NCBI RefSeq assembly: GCF_011578285.1
Contig: NZ_CP049916.1
Span: 3,162,001-3,226,000, forward strand
Length of the DNA stretch: 64,000 bases
Reading direction: 5' to 3'
DNA from: Acinetobacter lanii
GTDB lineage: Bacteria; Pseudomonadota; Gammaproteobacteria; Pseudomonadales; Moraxellaceae
The translations under genes and the position numbers were made by a program. The notes beneath the pieces are model-generated. The model was not told where the DNA came from. It was given only the letters and a program-made list of their open reading frames with translations, and searched no databases. Positions 18,917 through 29,742 of the stretch are shown in pieces. The first letter of the stretch is position 1, and each line of letters opens with the position of its first letter.

Positions 18917-21136
18917 TTATCTTTGAATGAACAGTTTATTTGCTTTTTGATAACCGCGTGGTAAAAGTTGACCTTTGGTCGCACGTTTCGCCACGTATTT
19001 GTTCAGGTCATCACCTTTCAGTTTTAATTGTTGTTGTCCCGCAACCACTTGAATTATTTCAGTTAAATTAAGCGTTGTCATGGACAAAATCTGTTCACTT
19101 GTATCAAGTTGTATCAACTTATTGCCTTTACCTTTATTTAGCATTGGCAATTCTGACAACTCAACAATGAGTAAACGACCAGAGGAACTTAACAGAGCCG
19201 CATGGGTATGCCCTTCGATTAACTCAAGTGGCATCGCTTCTGCACCCTCACTTAAGCTCAAGAAGGCTTTACCGGCTTTAGCATTGGTGTCCAATTGCTT
19301 GGCTTGGGTTTTAAAACCATAACCATTTGAACTGACTGCTAATACTTCAGCTTCATCTTCCGCAATCAAGATTTGTTTAAAGCCTACACCGTTGGCAGGT
19401 GCAAGTTTTGAGCTTAAAGGCTCACCTAAACCACGCGCTGACGGTAACGTATTGATCGCCAGCGCATAACTCCGACCAGATTCATCTAACACATAAACTT
19501 TCTGATTGGACTTGCCTTGTGCATGGCTTAAGTATTGATCCCCGGCACGGAAGTTGGCATTGGCGGCATCCACATCATGGCCTTTGGCACAGCGAATCCA
19601 TCCCGCTTCTGACAAAATTACCGTGACTGGATCGGCTGGCATCAAATCTTGTTCGCTGATCGCGGCAGCTTCGGCACGTTGTACAATTGGAGAACGACGT
19701 TCATCACCGAATTTTTTCGCATCATCTTTGAGTTCAGTGATGATGAGATTTTTCAATGATTCAGGATTTTCCAATTGTTCACGAATAACCGCAGCTTTGG
19801 CTTCAAGTTCATCTTGCTCACGGCGCATTTCCATTTCTTCAAGCTTGGCCAAATGACGAAGTTTCAGTTCTAAAATGGCTTCTGCTTGAATCTCATCGAT
19901 GCCGAAACGTTCCATCAGAACCGGTTTCGGCTGATCTTGTTCACGGATGATTTCAATCACTTCATCAATGTTCAGATACGCAATAATCAAACCGCCCAAA
20001 ATATGCAGACGTTTTTCGATTTTGTTTAAATGATATTGCAAACGACGTGTCACGGTCTGCTTACGAATCTCAATCCATTCCAACAAAATACGACGAATCG
20101 ATTTCACTTGTGGACGACCATCCGCACCGATCATGTTCATATTGACACGATAGCTCGACTCTAAATCAGTCGTGGCGAATAAATGGCTCATCACTGCTTC
20201 GGCATCAATACGATTTGAACGTAGGACAATCACCAAACGGGTTGGATTTTGATGATCCGATTCATCACGCACATCACTAACCAAAGGCAGTTTTTTTGCG
20301 GTCATCTGGTCGGCAATCTGACTGATGATTTTGGAACCTGAGACTTGATACGGCAAGTCACTGATCACGATTTCATTTTTTTCAATCGTGTAGACCGCAC
20401 GCATACGGTAGCTGCCACGCCCTGTTTTTTGCAGTTTAAGCAGTTCTTCCGGTGGTGTAATAATTTCTGCTTTGGTCGGTAAATCCGGCCCCGGAATATA
20501 TTCTACTAACTTTTCATCGCTGACATTTGGGTTACGAATTAAAGCAATCGTGCCTTTAACCACTTCACGCAAGTTATGGGGCGGAATATCGGTGGCCATA
20601 CCCACGGCAATACCGGTTGTACCATTTAAAAGAATATTCGGTACACGTGCAGGTAAATTCACAGGTTCTTTCATCGAACCATCGAAGTTGTCCTGCCAAT
20701 CACAGGTGCCTTGACCGAGTTCAGACAGTAACACTTCACTGTATAAAGATAGTTTCGCTTCGGTATAACGCATTGCGGCGAAAGACTTCGGATCATCCGG
20801 TGAACCCCAGTTGCCCTGTCCTTCAATGAATGGATAGCGATAGCTGAAAGGCTGTGCCATAAGCACCATTGCTTCATAACACGCAGAGTCGCCGTGTGGG
20901 TGGTATTTACCCAATACGTCACCGACTGTACGTGCAGATTTTTTCGGTTTACCACTGTGTTTTAAACCAAGCTCACTCATTGCATACACAATACGGCGTT
21001 GAACCGGTTTCAAACCATCACTAATGTGTGGCAAAGCACGATCCATAATCACGTACATGGCGTAATTGAGATAGGCTTGTTCGGTAAATTCTGCTACAGA
21101 ACGATTCTCTGTCGCTTGATGCGCAAGGCTTGTCAT
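18917..21136 (-). CDS. parC: DNA topoisomerase IV subunit A
   Basis: Breaks and rejoins DNA to separate linked daughter chromosomes; works with ParE, which is not in this window. 739 residues from MTSLAHQ, where AAAGG stands at proper distance before ATG 21136; a longer frame to 21157 has no site. [15 protein letters not shown] contains Ser84 and Glu88 and RYTEAKLS the active-site Tyr124. C-terminal beta-pinwheel repeats follow from about residue 490. Ser84 and Glu88 are the unmutated residues at the quinolone-determining positions. Confidence 0.96.
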   Translation of the reverse strand: MTSLAHQATENRSVAEFTEQAYLNYAMYVIMDRALPHISDGLKPVQRRIVYAMSELGLKHSGKPKKSARTVGDVLGKYHPHGDSACYEAMVLMAQPFSYRYPFIEGQGNWGSPDDPKSFAAMRYTEAKLSLYSEVLLSELGQGTCDWQDNFDGSMKEPVNLPARVPNILLNGTTGIAVGMATDIPPHNLREVVKGTIALIRNPNVSDEKLVEYIPGPDLPTKAEIITPPEELLKLQKTGRGSYRMRAVYTIEKNEIVISDLPYQVSGSKIISQIADQMTAKKLPLVSDVRDESDHQNPTRLVIVLRSNRIDAEAVMSHLFATTDLESSYRVNMNMIGADGRPQVKSIRRILLEWIEIRKQTVTRRLQYHLNKIEKRLHILGGLIIAYLNIDEVIEIIREQDQPKPVLMERFGIDEIQAEAILELKLRHLAKLEEMEMRREQDELEAKAAVIREQLENPESLKNLIITELKDDAKKFGDERRSPIVQRAEAAAISEQDLMPADPVTVILSEAGWIRCAKGHDVDAANANFRAGDQYLSHAQGKSNQKVYVLDESGRSYALAINTLPSARGLGEPLSSKLAPANGVGFKQILIAEDEAEVLAVSSNGYGFKTQAKQLDTNAKAGKAFLSLSEGAEAMPLELIEGHTHAALLSSSGRLLIVELSELPMLNKGKGNKLIQLDTSEQILSMTTLNLTEIIQVVAGQQQLKLKGDDLNKYVAKRATKGQLLPRGYQKANKLFIQR

Positions 21137-21310
21137 AAAACCTTTCGTCCTTATCAAATATTTTTTGTGTCTAAAGTAGTAATGCTAAGTCGCAGGATGC
21201 CATGAAACAAGTGCATGGCGTAACACACTGCGACAATTTGTGTCTTATGGCGTAAAATTATCCATTTTTAATGATATGTTCAATCAGAAAATTGAATATT
21301 CACGTGGTTA

Positions 21311-22630
21311 TTACAATCCAATCGATTCTAAGGTTTTACCTTTGGTCTCTTCACCCAATACCACAATCACCAAAGCCACCGCCAGTAAAACCGCTGTAAA
21401 CATGATAAAGACATGGCTAAAGCCATTTTCAGCCACCATCATGTGCGTGACGACTAAGGGCGCAACAATCCCGCCCATGCGTCCTATGGCACTGGCCCAA
21501 CCTGAACCAAAGGCACGAATATTGGCAGGATACTGCTCAGGCGTATAGGTGTATAACACGCCCCAAGCGCCCAAGTTAAAGAATGACATTAGACAACCCC
21601 AAAACATAATCATGCCCACAGATGTCGCTTGTCCAAAGAAATACGCCGAGATTGCACAAAAACCAATAAAACCAGCAAGTGTCGCTTTACGCCCAAGCTT
21701 TTCAACCAGCCATGCTGCCACCACATAACCCGGTAACTGTGCCAAGATCATGCCGAGCACATATTCAAAGGATTGCACAATGCTATAGCCTTCTTTGACC
21801 AATAAGCTTGGTAACCAAGTGAAAATCCCATAATAGGAATACACAATACCGAACCAGATCAGCCATAACATTAGGCTACGTTTGGCAAAACCACCTGACC
21901 ACAGTTGACCAAACGACACCCCTTGTTGTGTTGCTACAGGTTTGACCTCAATCTGCTCAATGACTTCTACACCACACTGTGCTTCAAGTTTCTGCACCAA
22001 AGCATGCGCTTCATCAATGCGTCCACGATTGATCAAATATGGAATTGATTCAGGGACTTTTTTCAGTACCACAAACACATAAAGCGCAGGTAAACCACCA
22101 ATTAAAAATGCCACGTGCCAATCAAATGACGGAATCACAAAATACGACACCAAAGCGGCAACCAACCACCCCAGTCCCCAAAAACTTTCCAGCAACACAA
22201 TAAAGCGACCACGCACTTGCGCTGGTATATATTCACTGACCAAAGTCACGGCAACCGGAAGTTGCCCGCCTAGACCGAGCCCCACCACAAAACGAAACAG
22301 CAACAGCCAAGTCAAATTCGGTGCAAAGGCACAGGCAGCGGTGGCAATACTGTAGATCACCAATGTGCTGGCAAAGACTGCTTTACGTCCAAATTTGTCT
22401 GCCAAAGCACCTGAACAGACCGCACCCAAAGCCATACCGACAAAGCCGATGGAGACCACCCAACCTTTTTCAGTCGGTGACATGGCCCAATCTTCAGCCA
22501 TTTTGGCCAAGATAAAGGAAATCAGTCCGGTATCCATGGCATCAAACATCCAACCCAAACCAATCACCCACAATAAAGTGTAGTGAAATTTACCAATCGG
22601 AAGACGTTGTACGCGTGAGATTAAATCCAT
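21311..22630 (-). CDS. MFS transporter (NiaP/sugar-transporter-like)
   Basis: 12-helix secondary carrier of the inner membrane, 439 residues. The first helix carries GWMFDAMDTGLISF; motif A GALADKFGRKAVF follows helix 2 and a repeat AWLVEKLGRKATLAG follows helix 8. PVAVTLVSEYIPAQVRGR and FGSGWASAIGRMGGIVAP resemble the NiaP nicotinate and organic-acid carriers of the SP/AAHS groups. Nicotinate is a plausible substrate but no NAD-pathway gene is adjacent, so the substrate is left open. Confidence 0.82.
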   Translation of the reverse strand: MDLISRVQRLPIGKFHYTLLWVIGLGWMFDAMDTGLISFILAKMAEDWAMSPTEKGWVVSIGFVGMALGAVCSGALADKFGRKAVFASTLVIYSIATAACAFAPNLTWLLLFRFVVGLGLGGQLPVAVTLVSEYIPAQVRGRFIVLLESFWGLGWLVAALVSYFVIPSFDWHVAFLIGGLPALYVFVVLKKVPESIPYLINRGRIDEAHALVQKLEAQCGVEVIEQIEVKPVATQQGVSFGQLWSGGFAKRSLMLWLIWFGIVYSYYGIFTWLPSLLVKEGYSIVQSFEYVLGMILAQLPGYVVAAWLVEKLGRKATLAGFIGFCAISAYFFGQATSVGMIMFWGCLMSFFNLGAWGVLYTYTPEQYPANIRAFGSGWASAIGRMGGIVAPLVVTHMMVAENGFSHVFIMFTAVLLAVALVIVVLGEETKGKTLESIGL

Positions 22631-22838
22631 AATCAGATCTCTAAATCGATGCAGTCAAAGTGTGGGAAATGAACTACTGTCTTCGCAACAGTTATTATTA
22701 TTGTCGCTATTTTTTATCGCAACTTGTAAAACACATGCTCAGTAGAATCACCGGATCGCTTGCCTGTGATTCTACACGCTTCTTAACAATATTGTTTTTA
22801 AATGATGAGTCGACTTTAGCGCTTTAGTCAGTCAAACC

Positions 22839-23483
22839 TTAAGAGGCATCTTTAGACGAGGCTGACTGTTCATCGTCATCTTTATAAATAAACTTCGGCA
22901 TTTCCAAGCCAAAATAAATCGCAATACAGCGCAGTGAAAAGCCGAAAACCAGCGTTGAAATAATGGTGATTTCCTGAGAAAAATTCAGTGTGGTGCAGAC
23001 CCAATAGAAAATCACCGCCACAAAGGCAATGCTGGCATATAGTTCACGGCGGAACACCAAAGGTACATCATTACATAGAATATCACGCAAGATCCCACCG
23101 GATACCCCAGTCAACACTCCTGCCACTGCAGACACCACAAAGCCTTGTCCCATGTGCATGGCAATCTGACAGCCAATAATGGTAAAGCCAATCAAGCCCA
23201 GTGCATCGAGCAAAAGGAAAATTGAACGCAGTTGACGCATCCATTTCGCAATAAAAATGGTAAATAATGCTGCACAACAGGTTAAGACTAAATATTCAGG
23301 GTGCTTGACCCACGTTAATGGATAATGCCCAAGCAATACATCACGAACCGAACCACCACCCAATGCCGTCACACAGGCAATAATGATCACGCCAAACCAA
23401 TCCATACTTCGCCTGCCTGCCGACAGCGCTCCTGTCATGGCCTCAGCCGTAATTGCGATAATATAGATAACCGTGAGTAACAT
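22839..23483 (-). CDS. TRIC family cation channel (YicG/UPF0126)
   Basis: Bacterial relatives of trimeric intracellular cation channels; potassium permeation has been shown for some, physiological role unclear. 214 residues with seven hydrophobic helices arranged as two repeats, each with the glycine-rich motif: ALGGGSVRDVLLGHYP (residues about 40-55) and VSGGILRDILCNDVP (about 127-141). The C-terminal tail is acidic and Ser-rich (DDDEQSASSKDAS). Confidence 0.88.
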   Translation of the reverse strand: MLLTVIYIIAITAEAMTGALSAGRRSMDWFGVIIIACVTALGGGSVRDVLLGHYPLTWVKHPEYLVLTCCAALFTIFIAKWMRQLRSIFLLLDALGLIGFTIIGCQIAMHMGQGFVVSAVAGVLTGVSGGILRDILCNDVPLVFRRELYASIAFVAVIFYWVCTTLNFSQEITIISTLVFGFSLRCIAIYFGLEMPKFIYKDDDEQSASSKDAS

Positions 23484-23543
23484 CGCCCTGCTTCCATTGA
23501 GGGTAATTGATGCGCAACATTCTATGTGAAATCCAAAAAAATT

Positions 23544-24011
23544 CTACAAAAATTGAGCGCAACATTGCTTAAATTTCTTGTTTGAACCACAAATACAGGG
23601 CTGCTTCATGGTGATTTGCTGATCTGTAGTGGGATCGAGGAAATACCAAGCATCTTCAAACTTCACAAAATGCGAAACTTCGTGATGAACCTGTGCCTGT
23701 TTGCCATCATGATAGTGTGCTTTAAACTCAACTTGCGCATGATGCTTATCCAGTTTTTCTTGGGCTTGCACAATGTCCAATTTTAGCCATTGGTTTGACT
23801 TGGCCCAATCTGCAATCGCAGCCACATCCAAATGCGCCTGCTGTCCCAATGCGGTGGTGCCCACAATATAATCGATTTGTTGTTTGGCAAAGGCACTATA
23901 GCGTGAGCGCATGAGTTGTTGTGCGCTCTGCGCGTTTGCATGTCCGAGATGTAAAGGCTGACAACAGTCAGCATAGTGTCCAAGCCCACATGGGCAAGCC
24001 AATTCAGACAT
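23544..24011 (-). CDS. YchJ family protein with SEC-C zinc motifs
   Basis: UPF0225/YchJ protein of unknown function. 155 residues with zinc-binding SEC-C motifs at both ends: CPCGLGHYADCC near the start and CICGSNKKFKQCC at the end; between lies an NTF2-like domain (LMRSRYSAFAKQQIDYI, WYFLDP). GGGA lies 7-8 bases before ATG 24011, and the T-run of the upstream gene's terminator ends only about 12 bases before the ATG, so expression may rely on a promoter inside that hairpin or on read-through. Confidence 0.87.
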   Translation of the reverse strand: MSELACPCGLGHYADCCQPLHLGHANAQSAQQLMRSRYSAFAKQQIDYIVGTTALGQQAHLDVAAIADWAKSNQWLKLDIVQAQEKLDKHHAQVEFKAHYHDGKQAQVHHEVSHFVKFEDAWYFLDPTTDQQITMKQPCICGSNKKFKQCCAQFL

Positions 24012-24023
24012 TCATTTTTCCCA

Positions 24024-24054
24024 AAAAAAATAGCACTCAATTGAGTGCTATTTT
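24024..24054 (-). terminator. Terminator of the TerC-CBS gene
   Basis: Perfect palindrome AATAGCACTCAATTGAGTGCTATT plus eight T on the minus strand. It lies 62 bases past the TerC-CBS stop and directly before the YchJ gene's ribosome site. Confidence 0.85.
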
Positions 24055-24115
24055 AACCAAACTTGGCTCACCATGCTGAGTTTAATCTCATACATGAGCC
24101 GTGTTCAGCAGCGGA

Positions 24116-25696
24116 TTATTCTTGCGCCACAGGCAGGATATGCACTTTTTCAATCTTGTGCCCTTCCATCGTTACCACTTCAAACACATAGCCTTCTGCT
24201 TCAAACTTTTCACCATTTTGGGGTAAATGTCCGAGGTGGAATAAGATATAGCCTGAAAGGGTTGAATACTCTTCAGCGTCATCGACCAAATCACGATTCA
24301 ACAGCAACGACAAATGACGAATATCGGTTGAGCCTTCTAAAATCAATGAACCGTCTTCTAAGCTTTCCGCCGCAGCATCGAGTTCATTTTCATTCGGGAA
24401 TTCACCGGCAATGGCTTCAAGCACATCAATCGGTGTTGCAATGCCCTCAATTGAACCATATTCATTCAGTACAATCGCCATCTGTAGCGGTGCTTGACGC
24501 AGTTCTTCCATCACCATCAACACTTGCGCACTTTCATGCACAATCACCGGCTCACGAATGTGTTTTTCAAAGTTAAATTGGCCGAATTCGATATAGTCGT
24601 TCAACACATTGTGGGTTAAAACAATACCAGCGATGTTATCCAACTCACCATGCGCCACGATTAAACGTGAATGTTTCATCGACAAAATTTGCGCTTTGAT
24701 TGAGGCTTGGTCTTCATTCAAATCGACCCATTCCAATTCTGGACGTGGGGTCATCACCGATTTCACCGGACGTTCTGACAGCCCCAATACGCCTTGTACC
24801 ATTACGCTTTGATAGGCACCGCTTTCATCATTGCTAAAGATTTCATCTGCCAAGGCTTGTGTCGCCAACACATCTTCAGCTTGATTGTTTTGACCTTCAG
24901 CCGAAGTATTGGTTTTGCCACCTAACATACGAATCACCGCTGATGCAGTTCTGAAACGTAAATCGGTCGTCGTTACTGTTTTCTCTTGGTTACGGCGCAT
25001 GAGTTGGTTCAAGAACTCAATCAAGACGGAGAAACCAATCGCTGCGTACAAGTAACTCTTCGGAATATGGAAGCCTAAGCCTTCAACGATCAGTGAGAAA
25101 CCAATCATCATCAGGAAGCACAGACACAGAATCACCACGGTTGGATGCTTATTCACAAAGTCCATCAGTGCTTTCGATGCCCACAGCATAATCGCGACCG
25201 CAATCACCACTGCAATCATCATCACCGACAGTTGTTTCACCATCCCCACAGCGGTAATCACACTGTCGAGCGAGAACACGGCATCGAGTACCACAATCTG
25301 TACGATCACCATCCAGAATGCCGCATGTACCGGATTGTCTTCTTTGATTGCCGGTTTGCTTTCAAGGCGCTCATGTAATTCAAGCGTGCCTTTCATCAGC
25401 AAGAATACCCCACCAAACATCAAGATCAGATCACGTACCGAGAACGGGTGCTCAAACAGGTAAAAGAATGGATTGGTTAGGGTCACAATCCACGCAATCG
25501 ATGCGAGCAAAATCAGTCGCATACCTAAGGCCAACAATAAGCCGACGACTCGAGCCTTATCGCGTTGTTCAGGCGGTAATTTTTCCGCCAAAATCGCAAT
25601 AAAGACCAGATTATCAATCCCCAAGACGATTTCTAAAATCACCAGTGTCGCTAAACCGACCCATGCCGACGGGTCTGACATCCATTCAAAAATCAT
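24116..25696 (-). CDS. TerC family membrane protein with CBS and CorC domains
   Basis: YoaE-type protein, 526 residues. N-terminal TerC domain with seven helices and two acidic membrane motifs, [13 protein letters not shown] (22-34) and [17 protein letters not shown] (about 135-151), thought to handle divalent metals. Two CBS domains follow (residues about 300-420, beginning [15 protein letters not shown]), then a CorC/HlyC domain at the C-terminus ([15 protein letters not shown]). Manganese export is known for related TerC proteins; for this one it is inference. Monocistronic. Confidence 0.9.
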   Translation of the reverse strand: MIFEWMSDPSAWVGLATLVILEIVLGIDNLVFIAILAEKLPPEQRDKARVVGLLLALGMRLILLASIAWIVTLTNPFFYLFEHPFSVRDLILMFGGVFLLMKGTLELHERLESKPAIKEDNPVHAAFWMVIVQIVVLDAVFSLDSVITAVGMVKQLSVMMIAVVIAVAIMLWASKALMDFVNKHPTVVILCLCFLMMIGFSLIVEGLGFHIPKSYLYAAIGFSVLIEFLNQLMRRNQEKTVTTTDLRFRTASAVIRMLGGKTNTSAEGQNNQAEDVLATQALADEIFSNDESGAYQSVMVQGVLGLSERPVKSVMTPRPELEWVDLNEDQASIKAQILSMKHSRLIVAHGELDNIAGIVLTHNVLNDYIEFGQFNFEKHIREPVIVHESAQVLMVMEELRQAPLQMAIVLNEYGSIEGIATPIDVLEAIAGEFPNENELDAAAESLEDGSLILEGSTDIRHLSLLLNRDLVDDAEEYSTLSGYILFHLGHLPQNGEKFEAEGYVFEVVTMEGHKIEKVHILPVAQE

Positions 25697-26043
25697 GCGC
25701 GCTGCTCCTGCTTCATTTTTGTTGTTTTTAATGTCAGGTCGAGAGGGTTAAAGCGAGTTTCAGCCGGATGCTGAAGGGTGAAAAGATTTAAAAAATATCG
25801 ATTGGGGTGAGGACAATCACTACTCATATTGGTTCATTTGTTATAAAACTTAAGCTCAGTATAGGAAAGATTTTATTCAAATTCACGCTTTTTTCATGAC
25901 AATAAAGACTGAGTTTTCGTAATTTTTCTCATTTGCTACAAATCATTGCAAAAGTTTTGTTTAAACACCGACAGTTGTCACTATTCTTGCTTAAGATCAC
26001 AGTGAAAAAGACCCGATAAAAGTCGAGAGGACGAAATAGAAAG
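25697..26043. other. Intergenic region between divergent TerC-CBS and LOG genes
   Basis: 347 bases. The TerC-CBS leader contains a short hairpin TTCAGC-ATCCG-GCTGAA (about 25766-25782). I compared it with the yybP-ykoY manganese riboswitch known before some TerC-type genes and saw no convincing match. Promoters for both genes must lie here; no clear box stands out. Confidence 0.4.
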
Positions 26044-26718
26044 ATGACTCACAATGCACTCGAAAAACCGATAAACACAGAACCTTCAGAACACGATTTA
26101 AATCACACCATAAAAACCGCATCTCCGACAAATACCACTCATAAAACAGCCAGCCAGAAATTAATTGCACTGTACTGCGGTTCACGCTTTGGCAACAATC
26201 CCATTTATAAAGAAAAAGCCATTCATTTGGCAGAAAGTATTGCCCAAAAAGGCTTTGGGATTGTGTATGGCGGGGCCAGCATTGGTCTGATGGGTCAAGT
26301 GGCAGACAGTGTGATTGAACAAGGCGGTGAAGTGGTCGGTGTGATTCCAAAGTTTATGTTGGATTATGAAGTCGCCCACAACACCCTAACCGAACTGCAT
26401 GTGGTGCGTACCATGCATGAACGCAAAGCTATGATGGCAGAGCGTGCCAGTGCTTTTATTGCACTACCGGGTGGATTGGGCACCTTTGAAGAAATCTTAG
26501 AGATCGCCACTTGGGGACAACTCAATCAACATCAGAAACCGATGATTCTGTATAACGTCAATCGTTTTTATGATGCTTTGATTGCACAACTCGATCATGC
26601 CGTCAAAGAAGGTTTTTTACCGCCACAGCATCGTGCCAAGATTATTGTCTGTGATCATGCTGAACAGATTTTAAATGCGATTCGTAACCTGAATAGTCCG
26701 GCTGAATTTGTAGTTTAA
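26044..26718 (+). CDS. LOG family phosphoribohydrolase
   Basis: Lysine-decarboxylase-like family (TIGR00730) whose members cleave nucleoside 5'-monophosphates such as cytokinin ribotides to base and ribose phosphate. 224 residues; the first 38 are a Thr/Asn-rich extension, then a Rossmann fold with YCGSRFG, VYGGASIGLMG and the signature PGGLGTFEE (142-150), with ERKAMM upstream. The physiological substrate in Acinetobacter is not deducible. A weak hairpin (26743-26760) follows. Confidence 0.9.
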   Translation: MTHNALEKPINTEPSEHDLNHTIKTASPTNTTHKTASQKLIALYCGSRFGNNPIYKEKAIHLAESIAQKGFGIVYGGASIGLMGQVADSVIEQGGEVVGVIPKFMLDYEVAHNTLTELHVVRTMHERKAMMAERASAFIALPGGLGTFEEILEIATWGQLNQHQKPMILYNVNRFYDALIAQLDHAVKEGFLPPQHRAKIIVCDHAEQILNAIRNLNSPAEFVV

Positions 26719-26780
26719 TCTTTGAGGTGGATATCAACCGCTATTGATCGACAGATCAATGTTGTTTATTTTCACCTCGT

Positions 26781-27083
26781 TTAACGTATTACGAAACTGA
26801 TCAACAGTAAAATCATCGCACTGCCTAGAAGTACCTGGTATGCAATGACAAATTTTCGCGCTTTGCCTAGATCTTCGTGTTTATGCCTTGCTGAACTCAA
26901 CATCATCCGATAATTTTTTGCATTTCTTTTGCCCCAGTTATAGGCCATAAAATCCAGATAACCGCTTACTTTTGCTGTTTTTTTTAGATAAAGATAAAAA
27001 TAATAATTTGAAAAACTCAGCGCCGTCATACTCAACAAAAACAGCAACAGCATCAATACGCCCAATATGATGTCCTTATCCAA
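26781..27083 (-). CDS. Small hypothetical membrane protein
   Basis: Not recognised. 100 residues with two membrane helices (residues about 5-33 and 79-98) separated by a basic, Tyr-rich loop (YNWGKRNAKNYRMM, ARHKHEDLGKARK). Lone gene between LOG and a divergent MFS gene; its frame is clean and ends before the 26743-26760 stem-loop. Confidence 0.6.
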   Translation of the reverse strand: MDKDIILGVLMLLLFLLSMTALSFSNYYFYLYLKKTAKVSGYLDFMAYNWGKRNAKNYRMMLSSARHKHEDLGKARKFVIAYQVLLGSAMILLLISFVIR

Positions 27084-27230
27084 AATAATGTCCCTTTAAT
27101 CTATTGATGATGCTTTACGCGAATGATTGAATGACGTGTACAAACGCCAATACATCAAAATATTGTTACAACTCTTTCAGCCCGCATCTATTAAACTATC
27201 ATTAAATCAAACAGAAACAACCCTAACCCC

Positions 27231-28631
27231 ATGAGCCAAGTCGCAACCCACCAAGCCCTACAACCTGAATTCCGTTTATTGGTTTTTGTGGTGTCTATTG
27301 GTTTCTTTATGCAGGGTTTAGACACCACCATTATCAACACGGCGATTCCCGCCATTGCCATCAGTTTAAATGAAGCGGCACTGGATTTGCACAGTGTGGT
27401 GGTGGCTTATGTGCTATCGGTGGCTGCCTGTATTCCTTTAAGTGGTTGGTTGGCAGACCGTTTTGGGGTGCGTAATATTTTCTTTGCTGCGATTGTGATT
27501 TTTACCCTCGCTTCATTAGGCTGTGGACTCTCTACCAGCTTAAATCAACTGCTGTTTTTTCGAGTAATTCAAGGCATCGGCGGTGCGTTTCTATTGCCTG
27601 TCGGTCGTTTGGCGATGCTGAAAATCATTCCCCGAAGCCAATTTCTCTCTGCTATGAGTCTGATGAGTTTGGCCGGACTGATGGGACCGATGATTGGCCC
27701 GACACTCGGCGGCTGGTTGGTGACCTACATGAGTTGGCATTGGATTTTCCTGATCAATATTCCGATTGGCATTCTCGGTGCGTTGGTGATTTTCAAAGCC
27801 ATGCCCAATGCCAAAGAGACCAGCGTTAAAGCCTTTGATTTATGGGGTTTGATTTTACTGGCTACGGCGATGATTGGTTTGTCACTAGGCATTGAAAACT
27901 TTGCCAATAAACACAATGCAGCGTGGTTCAGTTGGACACTGATTGCAGGGGGACTCATTGCGAGCATCATTTATGCATTTCATGCCCATCTGCATCAAAA
28001 TGCCCTGTTTCGCTCTAAATTATTTGAAAATAAAATCTTCACCGTGGGCATCTTAGGCAATTTCTTTGCCCGTTTTGGCGCCAATGCGATTCCATTTTTA
28101 CTGCCCTTAATGTTGCAAGTCGCTTTTGGCTTTGACCCTTTTGTGACGGGTTTATTGATGATCCCGACTGTGGTCGGCTCTTTGGCCTCTAAACCTGTGG
28201 TACGTTGGATTATTCAACGCTATGGCTATCGTAATGTGCTGTTGGTAAATTCGCTCTTGGTGGGGGCATGTATCGCCAGTTTTGCCTTACATCAAGTCGA
28301 TACCCCGCTGTGGATTCGCGTTGCACATTTTTTCTTTTTTGGCATGATCAACTCCTTGCAGTTTGTGTCGATGAATACCTTGACCTTAAAAGATCTTCCG
28401 CAACAAGATGCCAGCAGCGGCAACAGTTTTTTATCGATGATCATGATGCTGTCGATGAGTCTAGGTGTGGCATTGGCAGGCACATTGGTGAATGTATTTA
28501 CCACGCATTTGGGACTCGATCAGACCTTAAAAGCTTTTCATCTGACCCTGCTGTGTTTAGGTAGTATTAACATTATTACCGCTCTGATTTTTTGGCAAAT
28601 TCCGAAACAAGCTGATGACGACACTGCTTAG
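27231..28631 (+). CDS. MFS transporter, DHA2 (EmrB/QacA) family
   Basis: Proton-driven export carrier, 466 residues with about 14 helices. First helix FMQGLDTTIINTAIPAIA is the DHA2 signature (motif D1); motif A GWLADRFGVRNIF; motif C GPMIGPTLGGWL, which marks antiporters. Closest in layout to MdtD/YegB-type carriers. No membrane-fusion partner is adjacent, so it probably exports to the periplasm. Substrates unknown. Confidence 0.88.
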   Translation: MSQVATHQALQPEFRLLVFVVSIGFFMQGLDTTIINTAIPAIAISLNEAALDLHSVVVAYVLSVAACIPLSGWLADRFGVRNIFFAAIVIFTLASLGCGLSTSLNQLLFFRVIQGIGGAFLLPVGRLAMLKIIPRSQFLSAMSLMSLAGLMGPMIGPTLGGWLVTYMSWHWIFLINIPIGILGALVIFKAMPNAKETSVKAFDLWGLILLATAMIGLSLGIENFANKHNAAWFSWTLIAGGLIASIIYAFHAHLHQNALFRSKLFENKIFTVGILGNFFARFGANAIPFLLPLMLQVAFGFDPFVTGLLMIPTVVGSLASKPVVRWIIQRYGYRNVLLVNSLLVGACIASFALHQVDTPLWIRVAHFFFFGMINSLQFVSMNTLTLKDLPQQDASSGNSFLSMIMMLSMSLGVALAGTLVNVFTTHLGLDQTLKAFHLTLLCLGSINIITALIFWQIPKQADDDTA

Positions 28632-28749
28632 ATCAATCTAATCTATCTATGTTCATCAACGTTCATCAACATCGACCTTTAGCAATGTGAATGGTGCATA
28701 ATCCCCATTCACGCTATGATAAAACCCAAACCTTAAGCACTGAAGCCCC

Positions 28750-29577
28750 ATGTCGAAAGCTACAAAAAAAACACCGACGCAGAAAAATCCCCCTCAACAA
28801 AACCATCATGCCCTGTATGCCTCTGGCATCGGCTTGGCGGTACTGGGTGTGATGACGGCTGTGTGCTTTTTTTTGTTTTTCCCTCATCCATTTGCGTCGG
28901 CACAAGATTATCCGATCAAGGGTTTTGATGTATCGCACCATCAAAAAGACATTCAATGGGCAAAAATTTCCCCGAAAGAATTCCAGTTTGTTTATCTCAA
29001 AGCCACGGAAGGCGGGGACTTTAAGGACACCAAGTTTCAGCAAAATTGGCTACAAGCCCGTGAACGTGGATTTCGAGTCGGGGCATATCATTTCTATCGT
29101 TTATGTCGTGGCGGTGATATTCAGGCACAGAACTTTATTGAAACCGTACCCAATAAAGCCGATGCCTTACCGCCGGTGATTGATTTGGAATATGAAAGCA
29201 ATTGCATCAATCAATTCACCAAGGAGCAACTGCTCAAAGAAATTCAAATTGTACATGATCGCTTATATCAACATTATGGCAAGCAGCCGATGTTCTATAT
29301 TTCAAAAGCGTTTTATAACATTGTATTGGCAGGTGAATTTAAACAGACCCCGCTTTGGGTGCGTGAATATCAGGGCAAACCCCATTTAAAAAATGATCCT
29401 GAATGGCATTTTTGGCAGCATACCAATCAAGGTGCAATTCAAGGGATTTCAACCGCAGTCGACTTGAATGTCTTTAATGGTGATCTCAAACAATGGAATG
29501 CTTTTTTAGTGCAGAATAAATTACAGCCTCAAGCAGTTCAAGATGCCAAGTCTGCTGTTCCAGCCGCAAAAAAATAA
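28750..29577 (+). CDS. Glycoside hydrolase family 25 lysozyme-like protein
   Basis: Muramidase fold that cleaves the N-acetylmuramic acid linkage of peptidoglycan. 275 residues: basic cytoplasmic N-terminus, one membrane anchor or uncleaved signal (residues about 23-46), then GH25 from GFDVSHHQKDIQW, with FVYLKATEG, GAYHFYR and the catalytic VIDLEYES. The C-terminus is an Ala/Lys tail. No phage genes are near, so it looks like a chromosomal cell-wall enzyme. Confidence 0.88.
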   Translation: MSKATKKTPTQKNPPQQNHHALYASGIGLAVLGVMTAVCFFLFFPHPFASAQDYPIKGFDVSHHQKDIQWAKISPKEFQFVYLKATEGGDFKDTKFQQNWLQARERGFRVGAYHFYRLCRGGDIQAQNFIETVPNKADALPPVIDLEYESNCINQFTKEQLLKEIQIVHDRLYQHYGKQPMFYISKAFYNIVLAGEFKQTPLWVREYQGKPHLKNDPEWHFWQHTNQGAIQGISTAVDLNVFNGDLKQWNAFLVQNKLQPQAVQDAKSAVPAAKK

Positions 29578-29742
29578 GCATCAACAGCCTCTAGGCATCT
29601 TATCCATCCACGCCTCAGACAGATATTGACGCATTGATTTTATTGGCAGTGAATAGCTCTGCGCATTCGGCTTAATTTGGGCTAAAATTCATTCATTAAC
29701 ATGCACCTTCACCCTTAATCCAAAGCTATATATCACCGATAG

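Noticed and set aside
25697..25830. Possible yybP-ykoY manganese riboswitch before the TerC-CBS gene
   Set aside because: Only one short hairpin is present; the conserved loop sequences and two-helix arrangement of that riboswitch are not seen.
26743..26760. ATTGATC/GATCAAT hairpin as LOG-gene terminator
   Set aside because: The stem is short and the following T-run is broken; left unassigned.
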